In this document: positions 19,710-33,424 of the stretch, piece after piece | Position numbering within the stretch: the stretch's first letter is position 1 | How the letters are laid out: every line of letters begins with the position of its first letter | Origin: Astragalus membranaceus | Lineage: Eukaryota > Streptophyta > Magnoliopsida > Fabales > Fabaceae | Direction of reading: 5' to 3' | Assembly: GCA_039519185.1 (NCBI GenBank) | Contig: CM076849.1 | Span: 75,189,621-75,253,620, forward strand | DNA length: 64,000 bases | Notes under the pieces: model-generated | The model's database searches: none | What the model was told of the DNA's origin: nothing | What the model saw: the letters and a program-made list of their open reading frames with translations, nothing else | Position numbers and translations under genes: made by a program

Positions 19710-22700
19710 TCAAGCTTCCTTCCGAGTTATCCTGCGATCAAACAAAAGTTAAGGCAGTGAGAATCAAAAGTCATTGCTCCTAAAAAGACAAAAAAAAATA
19801 CTAGAGAACAAGTTATGATGCCTAAATTTCCAAAAGTACAAGTTCAACAACAAAAAAACAGCTTCATGAACTAATTTAACCAAATAATCCACATATACTA
19901 GCATAGAAAATCAATTTTCTATATGCACTAACAGAATTAATCAAAGGGAGCAACAAATGTAAAATTTTGCAACAAGTACATTAATCTAATGCTAATAATT
20001 TACCTGAAACAGTAAATTCCAAGGGCATTTGTAATTTCATGGATGACAGCCGTTGCGAAATGCAAGTAAAGCGACGCTGTGTTTACAGAAACGGAATCAT
20101 CAAGAGAAAGTGAGAATATAGAAAATTACACATGTACTCATTCCATCTCAAGGGTAAGCCAAAAACAAATTTAACTCCAAAATACAGCAGTGGCGTGTGC
20201 ATCAATTTCTTAAGTTGGAAGTAAGTTGTTATTAGTAGTTACCTAGTGAGATGAGTTGCCTTACGTTACAAGCAGAAAGATAAAGGCCGGAATCCATAAA
20301 TCGGATCCAACATTGGATAGAAAAGTAATTTACAAACCTTTTTGGTAATCTTAATGAATGTTAGATCCATTCAAATGTTCGTTGGATTTTTCAGTTCAGA
20401 AGTTTTGAGGGCAAGAAAGAGTTCTTTGAGAAAATGCTATATAGTTGCTGCTACTGGATTTATTGTGGGCAAAGAATGACAAATATTCAAGGATCATTAA
20501 TGGTTTTGTCTCTTGTTATATGACAAGGTGATCTCTTTAGCCAATTTATAGAGCTCGGCTAATAGCTATTTTAGAGGTTTATCTTTGCTAGTCACGTACT
20601 GCCAAACCTTGACTAGATACTAGTTGCTGAGATAACCCTAATAATCCTAATAAATATACAACAAATATTCAAATCCCTAAAGATATAATATCATAATAAA
20701 TACAAATCGAAATCATATCAAATTTTAGTCATAATTTATAAAATATCTCAACTCTAACTTTTCTATTTGTTCAGGTTAACGTCTTTTTTGGTTTCCTCTG
20801 GGGGTATTTACCCTTTTCTATTGAACTTATTTCTTTCTCTTCTAAAAATATTGTCTTTGTTTGCAGAATGGAAAAAAAGGGTAGCCGTACCTGTAAATGC
20901 ACAGTAGCCAAGAAGAACTAGTCTCTCATTTACTAAAGGAACCCTGCCAAAAATATACCAATGGATTTCCATGAGAAAATACAGGCCACAGTCACATATT
21001 CACATAATAACATCTATCAACAGAGTTAAGAACGCAAAATCATGGTACGTACCCATCGTTTAGTCTTGATGCAAGTGCATTAGCAATGGCAAATGGGAGA
21101 TACAGGAGAGACTGTAACAGATAAATAATGCTTACATCAATTATCTGTGCAATAAAGTTTTAACAATAAATCACTTGAATGTAATTGGCTAGATTAATCG
21201 AAGTGTCTTCATTGAGCTAACATGTTCTTTGCCATTCAATCTTTTCTGGATTCGTTAGGAATGATGAATCTAAATAATGATGTAACTCTATTATTATACA
21301 AGATGCACTACTGTAGTGAACACTCATATAAGATCAAAAGTACCAAAGCTTTCCCTTGTTACATGAGGTCAGTTACATAGATCAAACAATACCATAATTT
21401 GCTATCATGTACTAAATTTTGAAGAAAGATCATTGACCTTTAAATCTCTCTTAATGGATTGGTATATAGTTAACTTTGTCTTTCTCCACCTCAATTTTTG
21501 GACTATTTTCCATTTAGCCAACCAAATGAAAATTCACTGTTGATATTTTATTTGAAAACTTGAACTAAATATGAAATGTTTAAAAGATTTCATTGTCTTA
21601 AATGCATTGAAGGGAACTATTGTCATTTAAAAACTGGAAAGAGTTGATGCTAAAAGTATTTAGTGACCTCTCATATGGAGGATATTTTCAGCCTTGTTTA
21701 AGATATTGAGAACCACCAAATCAGGATAAGACATTATTGCATTGTTTGATCCACATAGTCAACCTCACCAAATGGCAAAAGACTGGTTGTCGTTGTATTA
21801 TTAACATGCATATGTGACACTTCCTGTGTAAAAGTTTTCATTTTTAAGCACTGCATCAGATTTTGAAAAATACTTCTGAGCTTCAGCTTAATTGGATGTA
21901 AATAGATAAAAGATTAAGAACAGTACAGAATTCAAAACATGAAAAAGTAACTATTTTTATAAAAAGGAATATTGTTATGGATTTGCTTTGTATGATAAGG
22001 AAAACAAAATTACTCTAATGCTACAAGGAAATACCATTCCATATCTAATAAAAATGCTTTGCAGCCCTCAAGATGTTCATCAAAATGCCATACTGCTACT
22101 AAAATAAACTTGCAATTCAAAAGCTTAAAAAGGACAGCTAATTTTAACAGCATACACATTTATAGACTATCATTAAAAAAGAATGACAGTGAAAAGGTAG
22201 GCATGATGAACAAGACAACAAACATGCCTTTTCTCACTGGTTGGGATCAGCTACAAAGATGAAACGGCACCTTAGTTTCCCATCATATATTATGTTCAAA
22301 ATTTAACCATTTACCCAAATTTATTTTCTTGCAAATACAAAAAAGTTGAATTCTCCTTAACTGTCGTGCACATTAGATGTGGTATCAAAAAATTAGCAAC
22401 TCCCTGCGTCAAAATTATTATGAGATCTACATTGGGGAGTCTCACCTAAGAAGTAAGGCTTATAAGCCTCAGGGTTCTCTCACCAAATGGACTAGTCCTT
22501 TGGAATGGGCTCTCCCTTTGGGATTATTTTCTTAACATTGGTGCTTTCATTCTTTTTTTACAGAACCATTGGTGCTTTCATTGAGAGGCTTACTTCTCGA
22601 AAAGGGCTACCCACAGAGGGTTCTAACTGATGAAAAGGTTTTAACCAAAGAGAAAGTTGAGTGAAGTGTGTGGTGTGAAAGTTGCCAAGGACATTAGCTC

Positions 22701-25700
22701 AGAACGCATTACATACTTCTTACCAGATTACGATAATTTCATGATAAGGCTACACTACAGAATAAATTTAGACACTATTTACACAATAATGTTATCAACA
22801 TAAAGGATATCAAGAATCTTAATGATTTTAGAGTTGAGACTCCTGAATATGAATAAAGCCTCCTAGCTACATCAGATAACACACATATAAATGGAGGTGA
22901 AGACGTCATTGAGTGCTCATAATTTTATTACGAGCGATAACAGCCAAATGTGACAAAATAATGCATCTTAAATTAGTTTTGAGAAAGCAACATCGGAAAA
23001 AAAAAACAGCTCAATACCATGCACATTCCAGTTTTTAAGCCCTTCGGTTCATCACATAAGTGGGCCAAAATCATCCTTCCCTGCAAAAGTATGTTTCTCT
23101 TAGTAGAAGTTATTATGTAAGGAATTATTGACTACATAAGGAAGCTGAATATGAGATATATAATTTTAGGAGTATGCTTACCAAGAAACCACTTAAGAGG
23201 AACAGAACCTACCCCAAGCATATAGTGGCTAGCAAAGAACTTTTATTTCAAATTATAGAAGTTAGTGAATTTACTAACGAAATTACTGACGCTAATCGTA
23301 AAATACAGTTTGCATTATTTATTTCACATATTTAGTTTACTTTTAAAAAAGCTTGATTTGATAACTTCATGTGTATGTCAATTTTACCTATACCAAGCAG
23401 CCAAAGAAAAATTTTCCATTACATGGGACCTTATGTTCCTAAATCCTAACCACAAGCATATATTGCCATCTGAGGACAGATCCTCAATTTGACACAAAAT
23501 GTAGCAGAAATCTCATTGTGATAAGCATTCTAAGAATTAATTTATGCATAATCTTAGTAATCGTTTCAATGAAAACATGTTTTGAAAATTTTATAATCCA
23601 ATACTTTTTATAAAGAATAGATATTACAAGCACCAAAATTAGCATTCTACCGACTGAACCCAATAATAACATGTCAAATTGTCAATACCAGATAGTAGAA
23701 TGAATATCTATCCTCTTAAATAACAAGACTGAGGATAAAATAATAGTTTCAAAATGGACAAAACTTAGGTACAATACCATTCGTGTGGTTGGTGCTTCCA
23801 TTTAAAAGAGGTTCAATGATATATTCAAAAACATGAAAAGAATAATTTAATGATTTTGAAGACAACATAATTATTGATAAGACAAAAAAAAGTGGCTTCT
23901 CAAAACCAGATTGTACATGAATCAATAAACCCATAAACTATATTAAACAATTATAATATCCAGAAAGCCATCTAACTTTATTCAAATCTATTCATTTTCC
24001 ATAGAGCCAAGAAAGTGACACTAATGGACGGTAACAGCTAAAACAAGCACCAAAGATAATGAAAGGCAGTCTGCAATAAAAAGAAGAAAAGAAAAATGAA
24101 GCATTAAACAACAGTTTTTCAAATTTAAGACAGTATCTTACCACAAGATATCCGAAAGTAAGTCCTGTTCCCATAACAACTAAATGTGGATAGTTGGCAA
24201 TGATATCAGATGGTGACAAATAATCCCTGCACCAAAATCACCCAAGTAAGCTTATATATACAAAAGAAAAATGGAATGTGCATATCTTCTAAACAAAACT
24301 GGAACCAAAAATGATGCATCTTGAGTTGAGTAATACCACACAAGCACTCCTCCGACAAGGACAAGAAATGGGTAAAGCTGCTCAAAAAAAGAACACGTCA
24401 ATAAAGCAACCGGATTATTGGGGAGGGGGGATTCCAATAGGAAAAGGTGTTACCATTGCCAATGCAAGTGGCATACTTCCATTTCTTGTCTTCACAACCT
24501 TGTAAACATTAAGAACACTGCATGGAACCAAAAGAAGATGTTGAAATTGAAAAGACCACCATTAAATAACTTAGAAAACAGTATACTGAAACACAAGGGT
24601 CATTTCCTACTTAAACTGATGGTTGCTAGAGCTATCAATGATGCATTACACTGAATATTATAACCTAGATGATTTAACAAACCGAATTCTACAAGCACGG
24701 ATCCTCTGTTGCGCGCAGAATGGTATTGCGCAACAAGGACTGTCAGATCTAGAGAGAGAAGTGCTCTCACTCCAGATCCGAATTCTACACATCTAAAAAA
24801 ATCAAAAAATATGAAGTATGCCATAATCCTATAACTGTGTTCAGATTAAAGGGTTTTTAGGAAATAAAGGGGGAAAGGAGAGTACAGAGACTCAAAGAAC
24901 TAAGATATTAAATTGATACATAGTAGTAAGATGTGATGCAAAGTTCAAAACACTAAGCCCTATTTATATTAGTACCAAACTTCTAATATTCAAAAAAGAA
25001 TATAATCAGATAATATAATGAAATCTAGAAACTACTCCTAAGATGCAATGAAGATATTAATGTACATGTACTATAATATCATTTTTGCAAATTTAAAATA
25101 GCACTCTGCCTAGAACTAAAACTTATTAAGCATTAAGCTTGCTACAAATAAGCCCTTAAAAAGATAAAATAACGCTCATGCTCATCTTTATAGTGACTCT
25201 ATAAAACATGATCAGAAAGGTAACTCAAGCAGGCGGTAGACGTCAACAAGATAAGCATTGCTGGAAAGATAATGAGATGGCTAGAATGATCATCGACCAG
25301 ATAGAAATTCCTTAGCAAGAAATCAAGCACAGCAAGTCCCAAACTTCTCCAAACTACATTCGGAAGCACCAAACAGCAAAAAGTTGTTGAAAAACAGACA
25401 ACTTAGAGATTACAAACTTAGATTGGTGTGCACCAGTCATGGAGAAATCATCACCGTTCACCAGCACGACTTATAGGCTGTTTGGATCCGCGGTCAAAAA
25501 ATAGGATCTTAAATTGGTATGACGTGATAACAAGTAACATAATGAAAAGTAGACTTAAAAATAAGTATCTCAGGTTTAAGAGTTAGAAAAGAGTGCAGAG
25601 TGCAGACCCTTTATGCCAAGGACTAATGGCGCAACTGTGCAGGCTAGTATATATTGAACTTCAAAAATTTAGCTATACATACTTGAATGTGACTGTTGGT

Positions 25701-28700
25701 ATAACCCCAAAAGCTATCATCAAACACAATATAGCTCTGAATGTTGGGATATCTGAAATTCAGAAAGAAAATTAAAAATCAAGCACTAAATTATCAAGAA
25801 AGGACTTACAAAAAAAATGAGACTAACTATAGATAGACCATAATCATCTTCAAGTTGAGCTCTACTATATCACTTTATTGAGACACACCCCACTTATTTA
25901 TACGGGAGAAGTATTGAAACACACCCCACTTATTTGTGTACCAGAACTGAACAGCCTTCACATTATTCTTTCAAGTACATGAAATAAGTGAACAATACAT
26001 AAGGGTCGGCCTACTTGATTTGTGAAAAAAAAATTTAAATTTTATTTTCACTTTTATTAATTACAAAAATACTATCTTGTTTTCACACTATTTCCTGCTT
26101 TTAAAGCTTCCCATAGGAAACAAAAAAAAGTTTTCACTGTTTGGTAAAAAAAACTTTAAAAATAGGAAAGAGTGAAAAGAAATTAACATATAATAATGAA
26201 AAGTGAAAACAATTATTTTTTTCTTACATTTATATACAAAATTTTGTAAAGAGGAAACAAAGTAAATACAAAGTAGCTCTTTTATAATTAAAAGTGAAAA
26301 AAAATAAATGAAAATAGAAAATAATTTCATAAACCAAACAGACCTTACGGTGCAATTGGTTTGGTTTTTTTGTTTTCAGTTTTAGTTATGTTTTACTAGA
26401 TAAGCAAGCATCTGAACTGACAAGGACGTCAAGATCTTCAGTGAACAAGCAAATTTAAAAGTTGGACAGAAAATGAAGACTAGGAAATATCAATCTAATA
26501 TTTCTTAGGTAGTAGATGGTTAGTTATACAAAAAACTTGTATCATTACTACACAAGAAGCATTCAGTGAAGGAAAAACAAAAATACTTACTAGGGGGCGT
26601 TATATTTAAAGCTAGGCTACAGGTATAGTAATTATCATAAATAGCATTAAGCAATGAACAAGAGACATAGAAAGAACACCATATAATGATGGGCAGTCTT
26701 ACCCCCAATGAAAGGCAACCAACTCAAAAAGGGCAAAGACTTTCCAAATTTCTGAACCCACCACTCAGCACCTAGAACACCAACATCAACAATAATGGGA
26801 TTTGGATTTTAAGGATATATGATAAAAAAACTGAGAGATAGAACATACCCACAATAGCAGTGAAAAAATGACAGAGGTATATTAGCATAAGGCCCTCTGT
26901 AGGTCCATTTACAACAGGCAGTATAAGTGTATTGGTGAAAAAGCTGCGCCCAAATCATCATTTAAAAGAAAATCAATATTCCAAGTATATGGTATTACAA
27001 TTGTATTTAAATGCATAATCATGCAAAATTGCCAATATAACAGAAGCAGGCTTTAGAATATGATATTTTCCATTCAAATACAAAAGTACAAATAGGGCAA
27101 GAACGTATAATCATTTTCCAGAGTCATTTAAAACTAATTTTGACCGAGTATTCCAACTCGGTTAGAACCATCTTTTATTTGACTAAAGGGTAGTTAAAAC
27201 AAATTTTAATGTTCCATAGACTGAAATTGTATAAGACTGAGATATTTTAATAGAAGCTTAAATACATTGTTAAAAACAATTTACTATAAGATGTCATCTA
27301 CCATACATTAATTGAAAATGATAACTTACTGCTCCCAGGTTGCACTATAAAATGTAACTGCAGATATTAACCACCACCAGAAAACACTTCTTCCACACAT
27401 TGATGTGCTCCCAAAAGCAAGTGCTTCAAACTGAAAATAAGTTCTCATAAATGATTGTCTTTATTTTCTTTTAGTGGTTTGAAAACAATAGCCAATGCTA
27501 AAAGAGACATACGGTACAAGCAAGTGCATCACACCCTGCAATGCAATTGAAAGTATCTTCATTAGTGACATTCAGGTAGACGTAATTGGAAATTGGAAAC
27601 TGGAAACTAATATAATGACAAACATGGTGCAGAAAAATAACCATGATCAAACAGCTCCCCCAATGGGCTTGAAGAATTTGTTCGTCTAGCTTGCTTCCCA
27701 TCAACGGCATCGAAAGTCTAGCATGTATTAGAGTATAGTCAGTATAGCTTGTTATAAGTTATGTAGGAAGTTGTACATAATACAGAATGTACAGAGTCAG
27801 CACTTTCTATTATGAGTGGTTAAGTAGTTATTTGTTAAATCTAACAAGCTCATGTATATAAACCCATCATATGCTGAATTCAAGTGAAATAGTGAATCTC
27901 ACTCTCACAGAACACAAAATCGATTATTTTATATTCTCTCTTCTCTCTGCAACTGATTGCCTCTATCGTGGTATATAGAGCATTTTTTGGGACTGATTTT
28001 CTTCTCCAATGGCTGGTTGTTCGAGATCAAACCCTTGGAATCCTTTCGTAACCATGCAGCGCCAACTGGAACTACTTTTGTCTCTCTGGCATCGACAAAC
28101 TTTATTCATGTGCATTTGGTGAAGCTCGGTGAGAAAAACTTCCTGCAGTGGCAGCACCAAGTTGAAGCAGTTATTACTATACACAAGCTTCAACAATTTC
28201 ACGTCAATACTCTCATTCCATAGAAGTATGCTTCTGAAACTGATCAAGAACTTGATCTAGTTATCAATGCTTATTAACGCTGGCTGGTTCAGGATCAGAT
28301 GTTATTTTGGTAGCTCTTAGGGTAAATTTCAAAATCCATGCTCCCCTGTGTCTTTGGTTGTAAACAATATTGGCAAGTTTAGCAAGGTAGTTAAATTCGA
28401 GTTTCTACGTGAACTCGGGAGGGGATCCAAAAGTCGTAACTCGTAGAGTCGTAACACGATTCGTAATAGTCTACATATTTACAAACTTATAGAGATGTGG
28501 ATATAAATTCATATATATGCATATAAAATACCATTAGTAAGCTTAAATTCAAAATACTAATAAGAAAGTCACACATATAATAAGTAACACAAGTTAACAA
28601 GGGAAACAGAGCTCACTCCCTCTGTAGAATGGAACAAACAAAAGCGAAATAGAACGAGAAATATGTGAAAGGAAGAAGAAACAGAGATGAAATGATGAAG

Positions 28701-31516
28701 TGGAAGTGAAATAGAGATGAAAAGATGGAGCTGAAGTGAAATACAGAAAACCTAAAACAATATGCAGTTTGAAGAAGAAGCTGAAGAATGGCGATAACTT
28801 ACGTGGAAGAACAGAGGCGCTGTGAAGGAGCAGCAGAATCAGTTGTGATTTGTGAATGGAAGAAGAAAAACAGAGAAGACACGAAGGAGAGAAGAAGAAC
28901 AGTAACATAGGCTTTATTTTTTCATTTCACTTAACTTAATGAAACACACCGTTTTGAAGAAAATGTATGGAAATACCAATAGTACCCTTAATGAAACTCT
29001 GCGTTTTGTAAAATTAGGGTTTTTACGATTGTTACTTCATCTTCAACCTCTGCGCCGCAAAGCCTGCAACGGTACCCGAAATTATTGCACCATCCCAAAA
29101 ACGGGTTATAACATTTTGACCCGCAATTCACGCGTTTACGGCACGCCGCTTCCACCGTTTTCACGCTTCAGCACGCCGACTCTACCGTGCTCGCCCAGGT
29201 GCGAGTTTCGCCATGGATGAACTCGGAAAGGCCTCTGAAACACGTAAATTCGTGCGAGTTTGCGACTTAGCTCGCGTTTTTGACTACCTTGAAGTTTAGG
29301 ACTGCGGAGATTGAGGCTGCAGTGGCAGATGTCGTGGTTATGGTGGTCCTCGACCTACTTACCAGCTATGCCACAAGTATGGGCGCACAAAGCCTTCAAT
29401 TGTGTGTGATCGTAGATTTAAGAAAAATGGTGCTTTGGTCCCTAAAAGCATGTGCTTTTAGTGTCTGGTGAGGATTAGAAGAGCTGCTGAAAAAGAGTTC
29501 TAACCCAATAAGGAGTCCACTCACGTTGACTCAGATGTGATTCCAGATATTGAGAGTCTTATACCCAAAAAAGGATGAAAGCACACTATTTTGTTAAATG
29601 TAGAGACTAAAAATGTAATAGGAACTAGTTCCAACGGACGTCGTTTTCAATGGTCAAATATACATTTAAGTATAAAATTTCTTATGATCAGTTACCAACA
29701 GGACAGCAAAACAGAGCTATCAAACAGTAAGCTTGAGTGTAAGTGAGCAAAACCAACCTGGTATAAAAACAGAAGTAGCCCATGTGCAAAATGAACCCAT
29801 CTAGGAGGAGCCGAGTCCAATTGAGGTGAGTATATCTGGATAAATAATGAAATATAAGTATAATGGTTCCAGAAATCCACTGTTTTAACAGAATCATTCC
29901 CTTCCATGATGATGTGTAATTAACACTTCCACAAAAGAAAATATCAATAAAGCATCAAATGGACCACTAATCTTGAAACACTTCATATTCTTGTTTCTAA
30001 GAATTGTAAATTCCATTAATCATTTGACAAAATTAATGTGAAGCATTTGAAAATTATCACTATTATGACTCCAACTTCATGAAGCAAGAGGATTAATGAA
30101 CAGGTTCCACTTACATAGCCAAGCAATGCAGATAATAGCAAGAACATAAATCCCATCAAAGTTATCTGCAAACAAAAGAAATATCAGTCCCAAGGATATA
30201 GCTTATGATTTACAAAAGACAAAATTACAGGTGATACTACAATAAATAAGGAAGTAAGGCGTACCATGTTTGGACTGCAAAATATTGCATAATGCCAAAA
30301 TGCCAAGTGATGAGGATAAATAAAAGAAAAAGGTATGAGTTAGTGAATTTAGAAATTAAAAACTAAGACTGCAGAATAAGTAAACCAGAGTATCCGCCAA
30401 GAGTAAATGATAGTATTGTCTCCATGAAAAAGAGTGTATGTGGTAAAAGCCAAAAATGCAAAACAAATATCTTCTAACAATCACGAGGTGAACTACAAAC
30501 TACAACATATTAGCGGATGATTTCAATCTAACAGACGTCATCATGTACTTTCATTGTCAATTGTTATTCTTGAAGTTATTTATTACAGACAAAAAGGCCA
30601 ATGACAGTGTATCCAAGTTAAAAAAAAAACTTTTATGTTCTGATAGGGGATACTTCAACTTCTGATGATAGATATAGCTATTTAAAAAATTCTAAGTCAT
30701 AAAGTGTACACAAGCAAAGTAAATGAACCAATCATTTTGCATATAGACCAAGAACCTAGATTATGGATATGGGAAGAGGTTATGAAGATATCTAAGGGTA
30801 TGTTTGAATAGAAGATTTTGGAGATAAAGCAAAGGGAGGATAAAAAAATTTATTTCAAACAAATATTCTTTAATGTATCATTTTTTTAGAATGAAAGGAA
30901 AAAATGATTTATTATCAAGAAACTTGATGTTCTAATCCTTTAATCATTTATAAACTTTATATCTCTTGATTCAAGAATGAGAAACTTTATCCTCCATACC
31001 TTAAGGCTTTGTTTGGGAGTTAGGAAGGAGGGGAAGGTTTTGGGGAAAAGGAGGGAGGAAAGGGAAGGGGAAGGGAGGATGGTCCCCCACCTTGCATTGG
31101 GAGTTTATTTTTCCCCTCTCTTTCCCTCCTACCTCCCAAACTAAGGCTACAGCTAACTTTGTATTTGCTCATTCAAATTGGAAATGGTAGTATTACAATG
31201 ATAACATATTGTTTTATATAAATAGGAGAAAAGTTTCCATAGAATAATAAACCTCAATTTTGCCAAAGTTCGTATAATTTATCATCCTCAAAGTGAAGAA
31301 ATAGGTTAATATAAATAACTAATAACTAAGTTATAACAAAATGAAATATCCTTAGTTTGAAATGAAAAAAAGTACTCACGGCATCCATAAGGGGAAGAAA
31401 TTAACGAAGCGACTCCAAAAAGGCTGTAGTACATATTTGGCCACATAAGAATGATCAACGCCACTATATTTGTATCTATGCAGAGCAGCAACCCCATGAG
31501 ACCCAATATAACCCAT
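19710..31516 (-). CDS. AAPT: Aminoalcohol (choline/ethanolamine) phosphotransferase, 18 coding exons
   Basis: Exons, 5' to 3': 31516-31380, 30274-30265, 30165-30115, 29835-29758, 27717-27642, 27535-27513, 27430-27330, 26943-26849, 26771-26703, 25752-25683, 24517-24454, 24377-24337, 24226-24142, 23080-23018, 21111-21053, 20943-20891, 20076-20004, 19731-19710. All borders are GT-AG and the phases join without a stop: 1170 nt, 389 residues, the length I know for the plant family. It begins [19 protein letters not shown] and ends FRITRKEA. The CDP-alcohol phosphotransferase signature is complete: D98, G99, A102, R103, G112, D116, D120 in VDGKQARR...GELFDHGCD. Family knowledge: it joins CDP-choline or CDP-ethanolamine to diacylglycerol, making PC or PE in ER/Golgi membranes; many hydrophobic segments fit a multi-pass protein. 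The paralogue cannot be assigned. The start is fixed by the conserved N-terminus. Confidence 0.96.
25999..26347. mobile_element. MITE-like inverted repeat in an intron
   Basis: The segment starts AAGGGTCGGCCTACTTGATTTG and ends TAAACCAAACAGACCTTACGG. Its two ends are imperfectly inverted (AAGGTCTGTTTGG versus AAGGGTCGGCCTACTTG). It is AT-rich, non-coding, and sits in the intron between exons 9 and 10 of the phosphotransferase. Confidence 0.45.
27513..27535 (-). other. 23-nt microexon (exon 6) of the phosphotransferase
   Basis: Bounded by CATTGCAG and GTATGTCTC, it encodes the end of the catalytic motif (completing Gly118 and giving CDALACT, with Asp120). Its omission would shift the frame, so the short exon is essential. 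Confidence 0.88.
27724..29690 (+). mobile_element. Truncated copia element inside intron 4 of the phosphotransferase
   Basis: A likely LTR starts TGTATTAGAG at 27724 and runs to about 27955. A primer-site-like TGGTATATAGAGC is at 27969. A gag fragment follows ([19 protein letters not shown], ending in a stop at 28221). The gag resumes after a hAT insertion with a zinc-knuckle-like stretch ([15 protein letters not shown]) near 29353. No second LTR is seen, so the right edge is approximate. The LTR begins only 6 bp from the intron's splice acceptor at 27718-27719. Confidence 0.7.
28383..29291. mobile_element. Non-autonomous hAT element, 909 bp
   Basis: The terminal inverted repeats begin CAAGGTAGTTAAA (left) and CAAGGTAGTCAAA (right, inverted). 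It is flanked by the 8-bp duplication AAGTTTAG at 28375-28382 and 29292-29299. It splits the gag of the copia remnant. The small frames inside show no transposase. Confidence 0.88.
30265..30274 (-). other. 10-nt microexon (exon 2) of the phosphotransferase
   Basis: TCCAAACATG lies between ATTTTGCAG and GTACGCC. With the last two bases of exon 1 it gives PPNM, the residues required between FPLWM and ITLMGF in this family. It is one of the shortest exons that can be inferred confidently from sequence alone. Confidence 0.85.
31002..31142. mobile_element. Tourist-like MITE in the first coding intron
   Basis: TAAGGCTTTGTTTGGGAGTT at the left is matched by the inverse of CTCCCAAACTAAGGC at the right. 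The interior is rich in GGAAGGG and its complement. A second, weaker candidate with AGGGTATGTTTGAATAG lies at about 30793-31000. Confidence 0.5.
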
Positions 31517-31572
31517 TCTCTCTCTGCAAAACTATGTAATATGTTTCAAGGACGGTTAAACCTCAGCACAAC
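31517..31572 (-). other. 5' UTR part of exon 1 and leader-intron acceptor
   Basis: Minus-strand TTTTTTGCAG at 31582-31573 is a good acceptor, placing 56 nt of leader (GTTGTGCTGAGG...GCAGAGAGAGA) before the start codon. The donor is probably at 36554, giving a leader intron of about 5 kb that holds several transposons. Confidence 0.6.
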
Positions 31573-31914
31573 CTGCAAAAAATTGAACAAGAAATTGTCC
31601 AAATAAATCTAGGATTAGCCAGATAGCCATTTAAAAATCAAATGAACAAATTTAAAAGCATATGCCAGATTTTATGATGTATCTTAGATTGAAACAATAC
31701 ATTGTTGCAAGAGGTGTCCAGATCACACACAATCAATCGTAAGTTATGGGGGGGTCAATATTTTATATTAAAATAGGAAAATGGGAAACAATTATCAAAT
31801 AAGTGAATAAGCACCCATGAATAGTGCAGAATAAAAGCAAAGAATTGAAAATTACTTTGCAGTTATCTTTGAAACAAAAAGGGGATAAAAGAGCTTAAAA
31901 CCGTAATAGAGACT

Positions 31915-32110
31915 TAGTTAGTCATTCACTTAGTTATTGAAGTAGCACATGTGCCTAGTAACAACTCAGCCGTTACTCACTGCTGAGTCAGCATTCTGTT
32001 AGTGCAAAGTGTAACCAACTCTTGTAACTACATACTGTATAAATACCTGAGCTCAACACTTTGAGACTTAGAAAATCAATAAAAGAATATTCAACACAAA
32101 TTCATTTTAG
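31915..32110 (+). mobile_element. LTR-like fragment
   Basis: GTAACTACATACTGTATAAATACC followed by CAATAAAAGAATATTCAACAC looks like the promoter and poly(A) part of a short copia LTR (TATA-like word, then AATAAAA about 50 bp later). Ends and target duplication were not found. Confidence 0.35.
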
Positions 32111-32967
32111 AATACTTTGATTTCTTCAAATTGTTATAATTAATCCTGTAAGGCTGTAACTGTAACTAAGGCAAGGTTTCAGATTACAGATTGAGACAAG
32201 TATCTCAGGCATGCCTTTAGGCTTAGACACTTAGTACTTACTGATAGCAGAGAAAGAAAAAGGAAAGAGAAGATAGCCACCCAAACTGCTTACTACAATG
32301 CTAAAGGGGGATTTAGCAATAAAAATGTAAAAAAATAAAAAATACAATTTGTCTATGTTTGGGGCTCTTAGCCAAACAACGTGATTAAGAATAAATCCTA
32401 TTTTCATAATTGAAGATGCTAATTACTCAACTTTTGAAATTACTTTCAAACTCCAATCAGCAGAAGAATTTAATCAATCTCCCGCTGAAACAAATTCCAG
32501 TAATTATTGAAATCACTTACGTAAAACACACTCATAGACATACAACACCATTTTTAATCGCAAACCCCCATAATGAAATAAAACCATGAAGCCCCCATAA
32601 CGGCTCAATGATCATAGACAAAGAGACATTAAGTGATTTACACTTCATGCAAGATTTGATTACTTAAAACAACACAAGTGGATATATGAAGTTCAAATTA
32701 CGTTTGGAAGTTATGCTAGCTAGTTCGAATCGGCCCGTGTCATATACAAAATCAGTCAATATCTTCGAAAAAACCTAAAAAATCAAGGTCTGCACTGGTA
32801 TTTAATTACAAACACGCAAAAAAAAAGTAGCACACAGAAGGCAAATATGTTGCATTTCATCAATCAAGTAAGACATAGATGGTGTTTCTGTCTATAAATA
32901 GGCACTGAACACAATGAAATGCAGTGGCAACACATATTAACAAATAAGTTAGTCGAAGACTTGTAGG

Positions 32968-33240
32968 CTGTTGTGGTTTGGAGTGTGAGTTCAGGAGGTG
33001 GTGGGTGGAGGTTGTGTGGGGACTCTCAGGTGTTGCCCTGCCTCCTTTCGGGTTTTCTGTTCGCCTTAGAATTTCTTCCATTAGAGTTCTATGGTTGTTT
33101 ATTTTAGAGGCCTTGTTGGGCATTCTATTATTGTCCTTATTACCAAGGGTTTTGGTTTAGTCCCCCCTTGTGCTTTTTATATCTCTTTTTATTTTATTAA
33201 TAAATTCGGGCTGACTGTCTGTTTGATTAAAAAAAAAAAA
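32968..33240 (+). mobile_element. 5'-truncated L1-type LINE tail with target-site duplication
   Basis: About 273 bp ends in a 12-base poly(A) and is flanked by the exact 13-bp repeat GAAGACTTGTAGG (32955-32967 and 33241-33253). Its end (GGTTTAGTCCCCCCTTGTGC, then TTCGGGCTGACTGTCTGTTTG) is like plant L1 3' UTRs. It lies in the phosphotransferase leader intron, antisense to the gene. Confidence 0.82.
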
Positions 33241-33424
33241 GAAGACTTGTAGGAATGATTAAAAATGGAATAGTTCCACACTGTAAACTCACTGACCCTG
33301 TCTTCTTTCATAAAAAGTGCAAACATACAAGCTTTTAAGGAAAAATCATCCACCAAAAGGAATATTCCAGAACAGCAATTTAGCATGACCTAAACAACCC
33401 ATCAATCAATTCCATTCTTTAAAA

